Assembly (NCBI GenBank): GCA_020310875.1
Contig: CM035416.1
Location: forward strand, 76,557,080 to 76,621,079
Direction: 5' to 3'
Length of the DNA stretch: 64,000 nucleotides
From: Ceratopteris richardii
Lineage: Eukaryota; Streptophyta; Polypodiopsida; Polypodiales; Pteridaceae
Shown here: piece by piece, positions 21,285 through 32,437 of the stretch
Numbering within the stretch: the first letter of the stretch is position 1
Layout of the letters: each line of letters begins with the position of its first letter
Notes under the pieces: model-generated
Told to the model about the DNA's origin: nothing
Databases searched by the model: none
The model's input: only the letters and a program-made list of their open reading frames with translations
Program-made: the position numbers and the translations under genes

Positions 21285-24200
21285 CAAAAACTCCCCTGAT
21301 CACAGTCTCAAAATCACACAAAAGTTGGTGAGCATACTCAAGGCAATTATGAATTCAAAACAGCTTTGCTATGTCGCATCGAAATCACAATCTTAGCTCA
21401 TTTAGGCATCTGAACACACTATCATAGTAGTTGTGTAGGAGATTTTGTCTTTTTATGCCAAAGATATACACATGTTTGAGTTTGTGAGTGCAAGATGCTT
21501 GAAGTTTTCTACAGGTTTAGTAAAACTCAATGGGGCAGTAGTGTTCAACTTATTGAGATAGTCATTTTTCTGCATCAAGGTATGTTAGTTAGTGGCCATG
21601 GCTAAAGTAGTGATGTATTCCATATGTTTCCTCTTGAGGATAAGTTGGATGGTACCAATTAGCCCTTATGGGCTTATATGATGAATCATGTAATGGTTGC
21701 AAAAGGACTGTGGAATATTGTGCAAGGTGTTGAAAAACATCCTATTACACCTACAAATACAATTATAGATGGTGATGCAGATGGCATTGAAAATGGTGAT
21801 ATTCTTTAGGTTCCTATTTGTGCTAGAGCTCTTGCTACATCTACTATAGAGCAACTTTATTAGGATGGTAGAGATGCTCATGCACATGCATTGATAGCCT
21901 TGTTTATCAAACATTCCATTATTCCTTAGATTCGCTCTTGCAAAATAACAAAGGATGCTACTTACCACTTTATACCAGGCAAGGAACGAGGCTCGTGTTG
22001 CTTACCTCCAAAAACAATTGGAGAGTGAGCACATGAATGAAGGAGATTCCATGGACAGTTCTTTGACAAAGATCAAAGATTTGAAGGAGTATTTGATTTC
22101 TACTAATGAAGTCTTGCCTCACAGTTCACTTATGCAGACTGTTTTGAATGGTCTTCCAGATTCATATAAGAGTTTTGCTTCTACTCTTTGATTGATGATG
22201 AAAGGCAATCCAGATGCCTTAACATTTGAGGAGTTAGTCTCTATTCTATTGCAAAAAGATCATTCTAGGCAGAATAGGTCCATTATGCATGTTGCAAATC
22301 AAGCTTCCTTGGCTAGTCAGAAGGGCAAAGGTAAATGTAGCTCATCTACTACTAAGTAGAAATCTACTAATTCTACACAATCAAGGAAAGATTTCAGAGA
22401 CGAGAAAAAAAACAGAAAAAAATATTGTTTTGCAAATATTGTAAAGGAAATGATCATGTCATAAAGAGTTTTCTAAAATTGGTTGCAAAAGAGGCAAAGA
22501 AGAAGGAGGGTGGAATGGTTGTTGCAAACAACTCTACACCCAATACAGAGTCTACTAATCTTGTGCAAAATGAAGAATGGTCATTTACTATTGTTTGCAA
22601 TTATGAACCATCTTCTCATGAACAATGTATGTTTGTAGTAGACTCAAATGTTGGGTACTTTGACATATGGGAAACCAAACATATTACCTCAGTGTAGTTT
22701 CTTCACTTCACTTGAGCCTTCCCTATAGAGAATATTGTCACATATGCCAACAACGCCTCTTATCCTATCATGGGAGCTGGTAAGATCATTCTTTTACATT
22801 GTCAAATGATTTATTTTATGCCAGGGAACAAGAAAAATTTGTTATCAATTTCAACATTACCCAAGATCGGTTTGGTTGTGAAATTTATTGATGACAGATG
22901 TACAATTCATGATCTGTCAAATGGAAATGTCATTATTTCTTTTAACATTTTATGTCATGGGCTATATAAGCTCAAATTATTATGCAAAATCTACGAATAA
23001 TTTAGCATGTGCAGTTCCAGATTCTGAGGCTATGTCAGATGCAAAGCTTTGGCATGCACACTTTGGTCATCTGAATTTTGCCAGATTGCTATGCCTGCAA
23101 AAATTTGAAATGGTTTCCTCTCTACCCAAACTTGAGGCACCTGGTGAACATGTGTGTGAAGGCCATATTTTGTGCAAATTGCAGCATTCCTCCTTCCCAA
23201 AAGATGGTTCAATTTGAGCTACTCAAAGATTGCAGCTTGTTCACAGTGATGTCTATGGTCCTATGTAGAAACCTTCTTTTGGGAACTACCTTTACTTCAT
23301 GACTTTTATTGATGATTTTTCCAAGCATGCATGGGTGTATCCATTGAAAGCAAACTCCGAAGTGTTTATGTGCTTCAAATAGTTTCTCATTTTGGCTAAA
23401 AATCTATCAGCATGTAAAATGGGCACCCTCCGTTTTGATCGGGGGGGAATATATGTCATCTGGCTTTAATGCATTTCTGGCTGAATGTGGGATAAAACAT
23501 CAGTGTACAGTGCCATATACACCTCAAAAAATGGAGTTTCTAAAAGAAAGATGTCACTCATGGAGATGGTGAGGTGTATGGTCAAGAATCAGGCTTTACC
23601 TCATAGTTTCTGGCTTGAAGCTATTATGTGTGCAGCATATGTACTTAACAGGTGCCCCACTAAAGCATTGCAATATATCACTCCATATAAGGCTTGGCAT
23701 GATCGCAAGCCATCTGCTGCTCACCTACGTGTCTTTGGTTGTCTTGATATGCATTAGTGCATGAACAACAACACAAGAAATTTGATGATAATATAAAGCA
23801 ATGAAATGTATTTGTGTTGGGTACAATTTTGAAAACAAAGGCTATCGTCTATACCATCCATATAATAAATGCATTTTGGTTAACTATGATGTTGTTTTCG
23901 TGGAAGATGCTATTTAGCCATTACCATCATGTACCAAGGAGACATCAGTTAGCTCCAAAGATATGTATGACACTTTGCTGCCTCTTTTTATAGGTGGATA
24001 GTCTAGTGTTGGTTCAAATGAGGCAATTTTTCAACCTTTACAAGTTTCACATGATGATGTAGATCATTCCCTTTCTGATGCCGATTTACATGATGCACTT
24101 ATTGATGAGAGAATTGATATAGAAGAGGTAAAACTATGCCTAAATTGCTAGTGTAGAATTTGTGAGATACCTCTATCATATCATGGTCATTCAGGCTCTC

Positions 24201-25396
24201 ATAATGATTCTTTTGCATCAGATTGCTATGTTATGGCTATTTCTAGTATTTGTGATGAGAATCAGTGTGTTTTGTTTGATGAAGCATAAAATTCAGAGAA
24301 TTGGATGGCTGCTATGTAATTAGAATATGATGCTATTATGAAAAATTGTACCTAGCCTTTATGTGACTTGCCTCCTAGAAGGAAGGCCATTGGCACTAAG
24401 TTGGTATACAAGCTAAAGCGTAAGCGTGATGGAACAGTTGATAGGTATAAGGATAGGTTTGTTGCAAAAGGTTACGCTCAAGAAAGAGGCATTGATTTTG
24501 ATGAGACCTTTGCTCCTACATGCTAAATGACTACTGCTCATAGCATCTGTGAACTTGTAGCTCATCATGGTTGGAACATATATCAATTGGAAATTAAAAC
24601 TGCATTTCTAAATGCTTATTTGCATGAAGAAGTGCATGTTTTTTAGCCCCATGTTTTGTGCAGAAAGGGCATGAAAACAGTGTGCAAGTTGAAAAAGGCT
24701 TTATATGGTTTGGAGCAAGCACCATGTGCTTGGTATGAAAAAATACATGCCTACCTAATTGCACATGTTTTTGAGAAGAGTCCAACTTAGGGCACCCTAT
24801 ATGTTAAGTGTGAAAATGATGTGCTTGTGATCATTGTTGTCTATGTTGATGACTTGTTGCTCAATAGTCCTTATGAGAAACACATTGCTGATTTTATGGC
24901 TGATTTGCATGCCTCATTTGAGATGTCAGATTTAAGGCATTTGCATCATTATTTGGGCAGTCATTTTATGCAAGTTGATGGCATAATAGCTTTGTGTCAA
25001 ACAAAATATATTAACATATTATTGTAGTGTTTGGCCTTGAAGACTGCAAACCTATTGCCACTCCTTGGAAAATAGGCTTACAGTTGAATCTTCATGATGT
25101 TGGAGATGCATTTGATGTTGTTCTCTATCATCAAGCTATTGGATGCTTGATTTACTTATAAATTACTCGGCCAGATATTCAGTTTGTTGTCTCACAAATG
25201 AGCAGGTTTATGCATTGCCCAAGTGTTAAGCATTGGCAAGCAGTTAAGTGCATCTTTCGCTAATTGAGTGGTACCCGAATACTTAGATTGTTTTATCCCA
25301 AGGGGAGATCACTACCACCAGATTTACATGCTTTTTTTTTTATTTGATTGGGCTAGTTGCTATGACACCTGTGTGTCCACTAGTGGTTTTTTCTTC
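21285..25396 (+). mobile_element. copia element (family of 57-62 kb), first part, split by a younger relative
   Basis: Same family as the whole copy at 57173-62327: leader (from 21285), gag (start near 21598), CCHC, protease, integrase, RT and RNase H follow in order. It lacks its 5' LTR. RNase H is interrupted at 25396 by the LTR of another copy of the same family, and the remainder with the 3' LTR resumes at 30393. Many breaks; one of the older copies in the window. Confidence 0.92.
21598..25390 (+). pseudogene. copia gag-pol remnant (outer element)
   Basis: Recognisable landmarks are the gag piece NEARVAYLQKQLESEHMNEG near 21980, CKYCKGNDHVI near 22430, SDAKLWHAHFGHLNFARL near 23040, integrase motifs around 23440-23700, RT (EKSPYEK-type palm with VVYVDDLLLNS near 24840, DLRHLHHYLGSHFMQVDG near 24930) and the start of RNase H near 25330. 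Compared with the 57-62 kb copy the reading is heavily decayed. Confidence 0.88.
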
Positions 25397-25624
25397 TATC
25401 AATATATTTAGGTAGTGATGTGTGTGAACACACTAGGACCACCGAGGCACGTTTTTCCCTCTTTAGGAGGTTTTTCCCCAGCTTGTATATATGCATATAG
25501 CCCTAACGGGTTACTTATCTTTGTACATTCTAGTGGTAATACATTCAGTATTGTGTGTTGTGCTCTAAGCTTCTTCTTCTTCCTTGTGCTATTCATGTGC
25601 TTCCGCAGATGTCTTACTCCAACA
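25397..25624 (+). repeat. 5' LTR of nested copia
   Basis: Matches the 230-bp LTRs at 57173 and 62098 along its length, ending in ACTCCAACA followed by the primer site. Its first bases have drifted from TGTTGATA. Confidence 0.9.
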
Positions 25625-25625
25625 C

Positions 25626-25641
25626 TTGGTATCAAAGCAGG
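25626..25641 (+). other. primer binding site of nested copia
   Basis: TTGGTATCAAAGCAGG, one base away from the initiator-tRNA-Met site of the whole copy, one base after the LTR end. Confidence 0.85.
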
Positions 25642-25952
25642 TCACCGCGTCATCTAGGGCATCGTTGACACCCCTCCGATCACAATCTCAAAATCGCATG
25701 AAATTTGGTGAGCATACTCAGGGTTGTGGTCTGAGCTCAGCACAACCTGAGCTCATTTTGGCCTACGAATGCACTATCACAGTGCTCGTGTAGGCTATTT
25801 CATCTTTTTTGCCAAAGATATATACAAGTTTTGGTTCGCCAGTATAAGCGTCTCAAACTCTGCTACAGGTCTAGCAAAACTCATCAGGGTAGTTCTGTTC
25901 AACTTTTTCAGATACAACCATTTTTCTACATCAGGGTATTTTGGTCAGTGGC

Positions 25953-26690
25953 CATGGCTAAAAGCAGTGATGTATTCCATATGTTGGTTGTTGAGGATAA
26001 GTTGGACGATACCAATTACCCATTATGGGCTTATATGATGCGACATGTATTGGTTGCAAAAGGATTGTGGAACATTGTGCAGGGTGTCGAAAAAGGTCCT
26101 ATTACACCTGCAAATACAGGTATTGAAGCCGATGCAGATGGTGTTGAAGATGCCGATATTCTTCAGATTCCTGTTCGTGCTGCGGTTTTTGTTGCACCTA
26201 CTCTAGAGAAATTTTTTTGGGATCGCAGAGATGCTCAGGCACATGCATTGATAGCCTTGTCTGTCAAATATGCCATCCTCACATTTACTCTTACAGAATA
26301 ATTAAGGATACTTGGGATACACTTACCACATTGTACCAAGCTAGGAATGAGGCTCATGTTGCTTACCTCCGAAAATAGTTGGAGAGTGAGTATATGAATA
26401 AAGGTGATTCTATACCAAATAGCTCACTTGTGTAGACCATTTTGAATGGTATTCATGATTCATATCAGAGTGTTGTTTCTACTCTTCGCTTGATAATAAA
26501 AGGCAATCCAAATGCCCTATCATTTAAAGATTTAGTTTTTGTTCTACTACAAGAAGATTAGTCTAGGCAGAACAGGTCCATTATGCATGTTGCAGATCAA
26601 GCTTTCCTAGTTAGTCAGAAGGGCAAAGGTAAATGGAGCACATCTACTAGTAAGGAGAAATCGGCAAATGCTGCACATTCAGCTTGAACG
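25953..26690 (+). pseudogene. gag remnant of nested copia
   Basis: VVEDKLDDTNYPLWAYMMRH near 25985, VLVAKGLWNIVQGVE and ADQAFLVSQKGKG-type sequence near 26600 match the gag of the whole copy. It stops at about 26690, where same-family sequence on the other strand begins. Confidence 0.88.
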
Positions 26691-28545
26691 AGTATGGTAT
26701 GAGAGAGGTGCATCTAATTTGTTGTCACGCAAAGTTCTGCACTGGCCACTTTGGCATAGTTTTTGCCTCCTCAATATCAACTCTCTCATCAGCAAGTGCA
26801 TCATGTAAATCTACATTAGAAATAGAATGATCTGTATCATCACATGAAACCTGTAATGCTGAGAAGTTGCCTCATTAGGACCAGCACTAGACCGTACACC
26901 TGTAAAAAGAGGTAGCAAAGTATCATACATGTATTTGGAGCTAACCGATGTCTCCTTTGTACATGAAAGTAAAGGCTGAATAGCATCTTCCACAAAAACA
27001 ACATCACGGCTAACCAAAATGCATTTAGTTTGTGGATGATACAAACGATAGCCTTTGCTTTTAGAATTGTACCCAAAAAAATTACATTTTATTACTTTAT
27101 CATCCAATTTCCTACGATGTTTTTTAGGCACTAATGCATATGCCAGACAACCAAAAATGCATAGATGAGCAACAGATGGCTTGCAACCATGCCAAACCTC
27201 ATATGGAGTGATATACTGTAGTGCTTTAGTGGGACACCTGTTAATTCCATATGCTGCATACATGATAGCCTCAAGCCAGAAACTATGTGGTAAAGCCTGA
27301 CTCTTGACCATACACCTCACCAGCTCCATGAGTGACCTATTCTTTTGTTCAACAACTCCATTCTGTTGAGGTGTATACGCCACTGTACATTGATGTTTTA
27401 TCCCACATTCAGCTAAAAATGAATTAAAGTTAGAAGACATATATTCCCCCCTCGATCAGAACAAAGGGTACCCATTTTACATGTTGAAAGATTTTCAACC
27501 AAAACCAAAAATTGTTTGAAGCACATAAACACAAATCAGACTTTGCTTTGAGTGGATATACCCATGCAAGCATAGAAAACCATCAATGAAAGTCATGAAG
27601 TAAAGATAGTTTCCAAAAGAAGGTGTTTGCATAGGACCAAATACATCACTATGTACAAACTGCAATTTCTGAGTAGCCCGAACTGAACCATCTTTTGGAA
27701 AGGAGGAATGCTACATTTTGCCCAAAATACAGCCTTCACAAACATGTTTTCAATTTACCTCAAGTTTGGGCAAAGAGGACACCATCTTAGATTTCTAAAG
27801 GCATAGAAAACTAGCAAAATTCAGATGATCAAAGTGTGCATGCCAAACCTTTGCATTTGACATAGCCTAAGAATCATGTACTGCACATGCTGAATCATTC
27901 AGAGATCTTTCATAGTCTATGAGCTTATACAACCCATGAAATAAAATGCCACAAGCAATAATCATTTCGCCATTTGACAGATCATGAACTGTACATCTGT
28001 CATCAACAAATTTCACAACCAAGCCAATCTTGGCTTATGCTGAAACTGATAACAGATTTTTCTTCATCCCTAGCACAAATAAACCATCTGAAAAGGTGAA
28101 AGAACTACCATCAGTAGTAGTCAAAATGATCTTATCAACTCCCATGATAGGATAAGAGGAATTGTTAGCACATGTGACAGTATTCCTTATAGGGGAAGGC
28201 TCAAGTGAAGTGAAGAAACTGCACTGTAAGGTAATATTTTTGGTTGCCCCACTATCAAAATACCTAACATCTGAGTCTATTGCAGACATACACTGCTCAT
28301 GAGAAGATGGGTCAAACTACAAAAAGTAGTAAACACCCATTCTTCATTCTATACAAGATTAGCAGACACTGTTTTCGATGTAGAGGCATGTGCAACAACC
28401 ATTTCGACCTCTTTCTTCTTTGCCTCTTTAGCAGCCAGTTTTGGACAACTCTTAATGACATGATCATTTTCTTTACAGTATTTGCAAAACAATTTCCGCT
28501 TTTCTGATTTCTTCTCATCTATGTTTTCTTTCTTCATAGTGCCTC
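26690..28545 (-). pseudogene. protease-integrase part of nested copia, reversed
   Basis: On the minus strand: zinc knuckle KLFCKYCKENDHVIKSC near 28490, protease (DVRYFDSGATKNIT) near 28260, GAG-pre-integrase near 27850, integrase with YTPQQNGVVEQKNRSLMELV near 27370 and KALQYITPYEVWHGCKPS near 27220, and the acidic linker near 26800. Content corresponds to the middle of the family's gag-pol. Confidence 0.9.
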
Positions 28546-30090
28546 TTTTGCACCAGATTGCTATGCTATGGCTACCTCTAGTCTTTGTGATGAGACTGGG
28601 CTTGTTTCCTTTGATAAAGCACAAAATTCTCAACATTGGATGGCTACAATGCAATTTGAATATGATGCTATCATGACAAATGGTACATGATCTTTATGTG
28701 ACTTGCCTCCTGGCAAGAAGGCCATTGGCACTAAGTGGGTATACAAGCTGAAGCATAAACTTGATGGAACATTTGACACGTATAAGAATAGGCTTGTTGC
28801 AAAGGGTTATGCACAAGAAAGAGGCATTGATTTTGATGAAACCTTTGCTCCTACTTGCCGAATGACTATTGTTCATAGCATCTGTGCACTTGCAGCTCAT
28901 CATGCTTGGAATGTACATCAGTTGGACATTAAAACAACATTTCTGAATGGTGAATTGCATGAAGAAGTGTATGTTTTTCAACCTTGTGGCTTTGTGCAGA
29001 AAGGGCATGAAAACCAAGTGTGCAGGTTAAAGAAGGCATTATATGGTTTAAAGCAAGCACCATGTGCTTGGTATGAAAAGATACATGCCTATTTGATTGC
29101 ACATGGTTTTGAGAACAGTCCAATTGAAAGCACCTTATATGTTAAGCATGCTAATGATGTGCTTCTGATCATCTTCTCATTGGTCCTCATGAGAGGCATA
29201 TTGCTGATTTCAAGGCTCATTTACATGCCTCATTTGAGATGTCTGGTTTGGGGCATTTGCATCATAATTTGGGCATTCAGTTTATGCACGTTGATGGTGG
29301 AATGGATTTGTGTCAAATGAAATATATTGACACAGTATTGGAGCATTTTGGCCTTGAAGACTGTAAACCTATTGCCACTCCTATGGAGAGACGTTTACAA
29401 TTGATTCTTTATGATGCCGAAGATGCATTTGATGTTGTTCTCTATCAGTAAGCTATTGGATGCTTGATTTACTTATGCATTGCTCGGACATATATTCAAT
29501 TTGGTGTCTCATAGATAAGCATGTTTATGCATTGCACAAGTGTCAAGCATTGGTAGGTGGTTAAGCACATCTTTCCCTAGTTGAGTGGTACTAGGCTACT
29601 TGGTTTGTTTTATCCCAAGGGGAGATCACTACTACTAGATTTGCATGCTTTTTTTGACTCTGGCTGGGCTCGTTGCTTGTCCACTAGTTATTTTTGGTTC
29701 ATGCTTGGTAGCTCATGCATATCTTGGATGAGCAAGAAGCAGCCTACTTGACCACTTCCAATTCTAAGGCTGAGTATAGGGAAGCTTTCACATCGACTGT
29801 TGAGTGTGTGTGGCTCAGATGCCTTATGGCTGATTTGGATGTTGTTCAGTCTTTTGCCACCACCATTAGAGCACATTGGTAGTTGCGAGGAACCATGTGT
29901 TCCATGCTCGCACTAAGCACATTGAGGTGCATTTCCATTATGTCAGGGAGAGGTTATCTACTCGAGAGATCAGCTTGGCATATGTACCCACGCAGGAGAA
30001 CATTGTAGATCTTTTCATGAAGGCTCTACCTAGGGAGAAGTTTGAAGCTTTCTACAAAGCTTTGGGCTTACTTCCTTTTCTGGATTCATT
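28545..30090 (+). pseudogene. RT and RNase H remnant of nested copia
   Basis: RT reads GKKAIGTKWVYKLKHKLDG near 28715, KGYAQERGIDFDETFAPT near 28800, QLDIKTTFLNGELHEEVYVF near 28920 and KKALYGLKQAPCAWYEKIHA near 29030. RNase H remnants (FHARTKHIEVHFHYVRERLS, LAYVPTQENIVDLF) end near 30090. Decayed. Confidence 0.9.
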
Positions 30091-30161
30091 CCACATAGCT
30101 TGGCACTTCCTTATACATGACTGCCAGCTCCTTGTTCATCAGATCACTCCTAGGCGGGATT

Positions 30162-30392
30162 TGTTGATATATTTAGGTAATGATGTGTGTGAACACACTA
30201 GGCCATCGGGGTACTTTTTTCCCTCTTTAGGAGATTTTTTTTCCCCTGGCTTGTATATATGCCTATATCCCTAATGGGTTACTTATCTTTGTACATTCTA
30301 GTGGTAATAGATTCAGTATTGTGCGTTGTGCTCTAAGCTTCTTCTTCTTCCTTGTGTTGTTCGTGTGCGTCCACATACATCTAACTCCAACA
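30162..30392 (+). repeat. 3' LTR of nested copia
   Basis: TGTTGATATATTTAGG... to CTAACTCCAACA. Preceded by a G-rich stretch (CTAGGCGGGATT) equivalent to the family's polypurine tract. Confidence 0.92.
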
Positions 30393-31103
30393 GCTTCATG
30401 CTTGGTAGTTCACGCATATCTTGGTTGAGCAAGAAGTAGCCTACTATGTCCACCTTTAGTTTTGAGGCTGAGTATAGGGTAGCTTTCACAGCAACTATTG
30501 AGCATGTGTGGTTCAAATGCCTTATAGCTGATTTGGATGTTGGCTAGTCTTCTGCCACCACCATCTTTACTGACAGTCAGAGCACATTGGTAGTTGCGAG
30601 GAACCCTATGTTCCATGCTTGCACTAAACACATTGAGGTGCTCTATCATTATGTCAGAGAGAGGTTCTTTGCTAGAGAGATCAGTCTGGCATATGTGCCC
30701 ACACAAGAGAACATTGCAGACCTTTTCACAAAGTCTCTACCTAGGGAGAAGTTTGAATCTTTAGGCAAAGCTTTGGACTTACTTCCTTTTGTGGATTGAT
30801 TCCACATAGCTTGGCACTTCCTTATACATGAGTGCTAGCTCCTTGTTCACAACATCACTCCCGAGGGGATTTGTTGATATATTTAGGTAGTGATGTGTGT
30901 GAGCACATTGGGACCATCGGGGCACCTTTTCCCCTCTTTAGGAGGTTTTCCCCCAGCTTGTATACATGCTTAGAACCCTAATAGGGTCACTTATCTTTGT
31001 ACATTCTATTGGTAACACATTTAGTATTGTGTGTTGTGCTCCACGCTTCTTCTTCTTCTTCATTGTGCTTTTCGCATGCTTTTGTAGACCTCGAACTCCA
31101 ACA
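30393..31103 (+). mobile_element. outer copia element, last part: RNase H end and 3' LTR
   Basis: Starts in RNase H (FMLGSS, SWLSKK) at the point where the outer element was interrupted near 25390, continues through ARNPMFHACTKHIEVLYHYVRERF near 30600 and ENIADLFTKSLPREKFES, then the 3' LTR 30872-31103. The apparent RNase H-LTR-RNase H-LTR tandem arises from this nesting, not from a local duplication. Confidence 0.88.
30872..31103 (+). repeat. 3' LTR of outer copia
   Basis: TGTTGATATATTTAGGTAGTG at the left and CTCCAACA at the right, same family as the other 230-bp LTRs, preceded by CCCGAGGGGATT as polypurine tract. Confidence 0.9.
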
Positions 31104-31119
31104 ATCCCCCCTTTAATTT

Positions 31120-31640
31120 CATAATGGTACAAGGTTCAATAACCTGCAAAACTTCTAATGTCTGGAAAAATCTCTTCACTAATTTCCATTGAATCTTGAG
31201 CTAATTGTGCATGAATCTAGATACTTGAGAAACTACAAACTGGATGTACAAAGGTGTATTACATAGATATATCAAGCAACCAACTACTTAACCATATAAT
31301 GTAGTATCAAATGGTTTTGAATCTGCTTCCCACTGTGATGACACATTGACATCCATAGCTGTGTGCATAGGCTTGGAATCTATCATCTCAATCCTTTCCA
31401 ATAATTTCTCAATTTATTTCTGTTGTTTCATGTAGATACACTCACGTCTGTCTATGAATTCAATCCCAAGATAATAATGCAAAATACCTAAATCATTTAC
31501 ATCAAACATATGCTTAAGTTGTACTTTAAACAAGTGAAGGTTTGAATCTTTTGGACCTATGATAATCATATCACTTTCTAGTGCATCTTGAACATTAGGT
31601 GGTTCATTCTTATCTATAAAGTAAGTGCTAAAATATTATG
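31120..31640 (-). pseudogene. copia RT scrap
   Basis: On the minus strand an RT palm/thumb piece reads VNDLGILHYYLGIEFIDRR near 31500 and SKPMHTAM near 31360, then VVGCLIYLC near 31270. No LTR or other domains adjoin. Very old. Confidence 0.7.
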
Positions 31641-31698
31641 AATCTCAAAATGTTCTACATAATTTACCTAGTCTATTTGTTATCTGCTTGTTTGTATT

Positions 31699-31882
31699 TT
31701 GGTTCTTCTGGTGTTTTCCTTTATACCATTTTCCTTCTAGTTTTGGTATAACCACTTTGGCATATCCTTGAAAAGTGGTGGAATCCTACTTTGGTTCTTC
31801 TAGTGTTTTCCTTTATACCATTTTCCTTCTAGTTTTGGTATAACCACTTTGGCATATCCTTGAAAAGTGGTGGAATCCTTTC
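31699..31882 (+). repeat. 92-bp tandem duplication, two copies
   Basis: 31699-31790 and 31791-31882 are almost identical (both contain TTTTGGTATAACCACTTTGG and AAAAGTGGTGGAATCC). It lies in otherwise unassigned DNA. Confidence 0.92.
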
Positions 31883-32099
31883 TGATTCTTCAGTATCTGT
31901 TTCTTTTGGAACTCTAGAACCTTCTCCAACTTCTTGAGTTGGAACTTCAAGAGGTATTGTTCATGGACTAGGTACTCGTGTATATAATAAAACTCTCTCT
32001 TAACCTACATGTCTTAGGGTTTGAGAATGTTCATCTTAAGAATCCAAATTCCTTTTGAAAAATGCATAGTCATTTGCTTTTAAGAATTATGGAATTTCT

Positions 32100-32340
32100 T
32101 CCTTCTTATCATAATCGCGATAGACAAGACGCCACAATAGATCCCGTCTATCATGACAGACCTCGTCTATCATAACATACAAGTCCACAATAGACGAAAA
32201 ACCCCATCTATCATGACAGGCACCCGTCTATCGTGAAAGATAGGATCCCACGATAGACCCTATCTATCGCGACAGACACCAATCTATTGCAACAAATAGC
32301 CACACATGACTAACAGCGTCTACCGCGACAGACACCGTGC
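32100..32340. repeat. array of CTATCGTGA/TCACGATAG-type motifs
   Basis: Short units of the form GTCTATCRYGACAGAC and their reverse complements (CACGATAGAC, CACAATAGA) recur about every 15-30 bases with differing bases between. It sits about 100 bases upstream of the gag-like reading starting at 32438, and is a counterpart in position, not in sequence, of the GTATCGTATC array at 36180-36935. Confidence 0.8.
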
Positions 32341-32437
32341 TAGTGTCAACTATACAGCTAGGTCTTGGGCCCAATAGTTGAGTGATTACCCATACATTCT
32401 TAGTTCAGAAACAAGTGACTCTTAGATGTCTTATAGC

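Larger units (their letters stand above)
25397..30392 (+). mobile_element. copia element nested inside a copy of its own family
   Basis: 5' LTR 25397-25624, primer site, leader, gag, pol and 3' LTR 30162-30392 are all present. The flanks TCTTC (25392-25396) and GCTTC (30393-30397) look like a decayed 5-bp target duplication in the RNase H of the outer element. The central part (about 26690-28545) is on the opposite strand to both ends. Old, with many breaks. Confidence 0.9.

Noticed and set aside
29690-31103. Local tandem duplication of RNase H plus LTR
   Set aside because: The second unit is the displaced end of the outer element; nesting with a 5-bp duplication explains the pattern.
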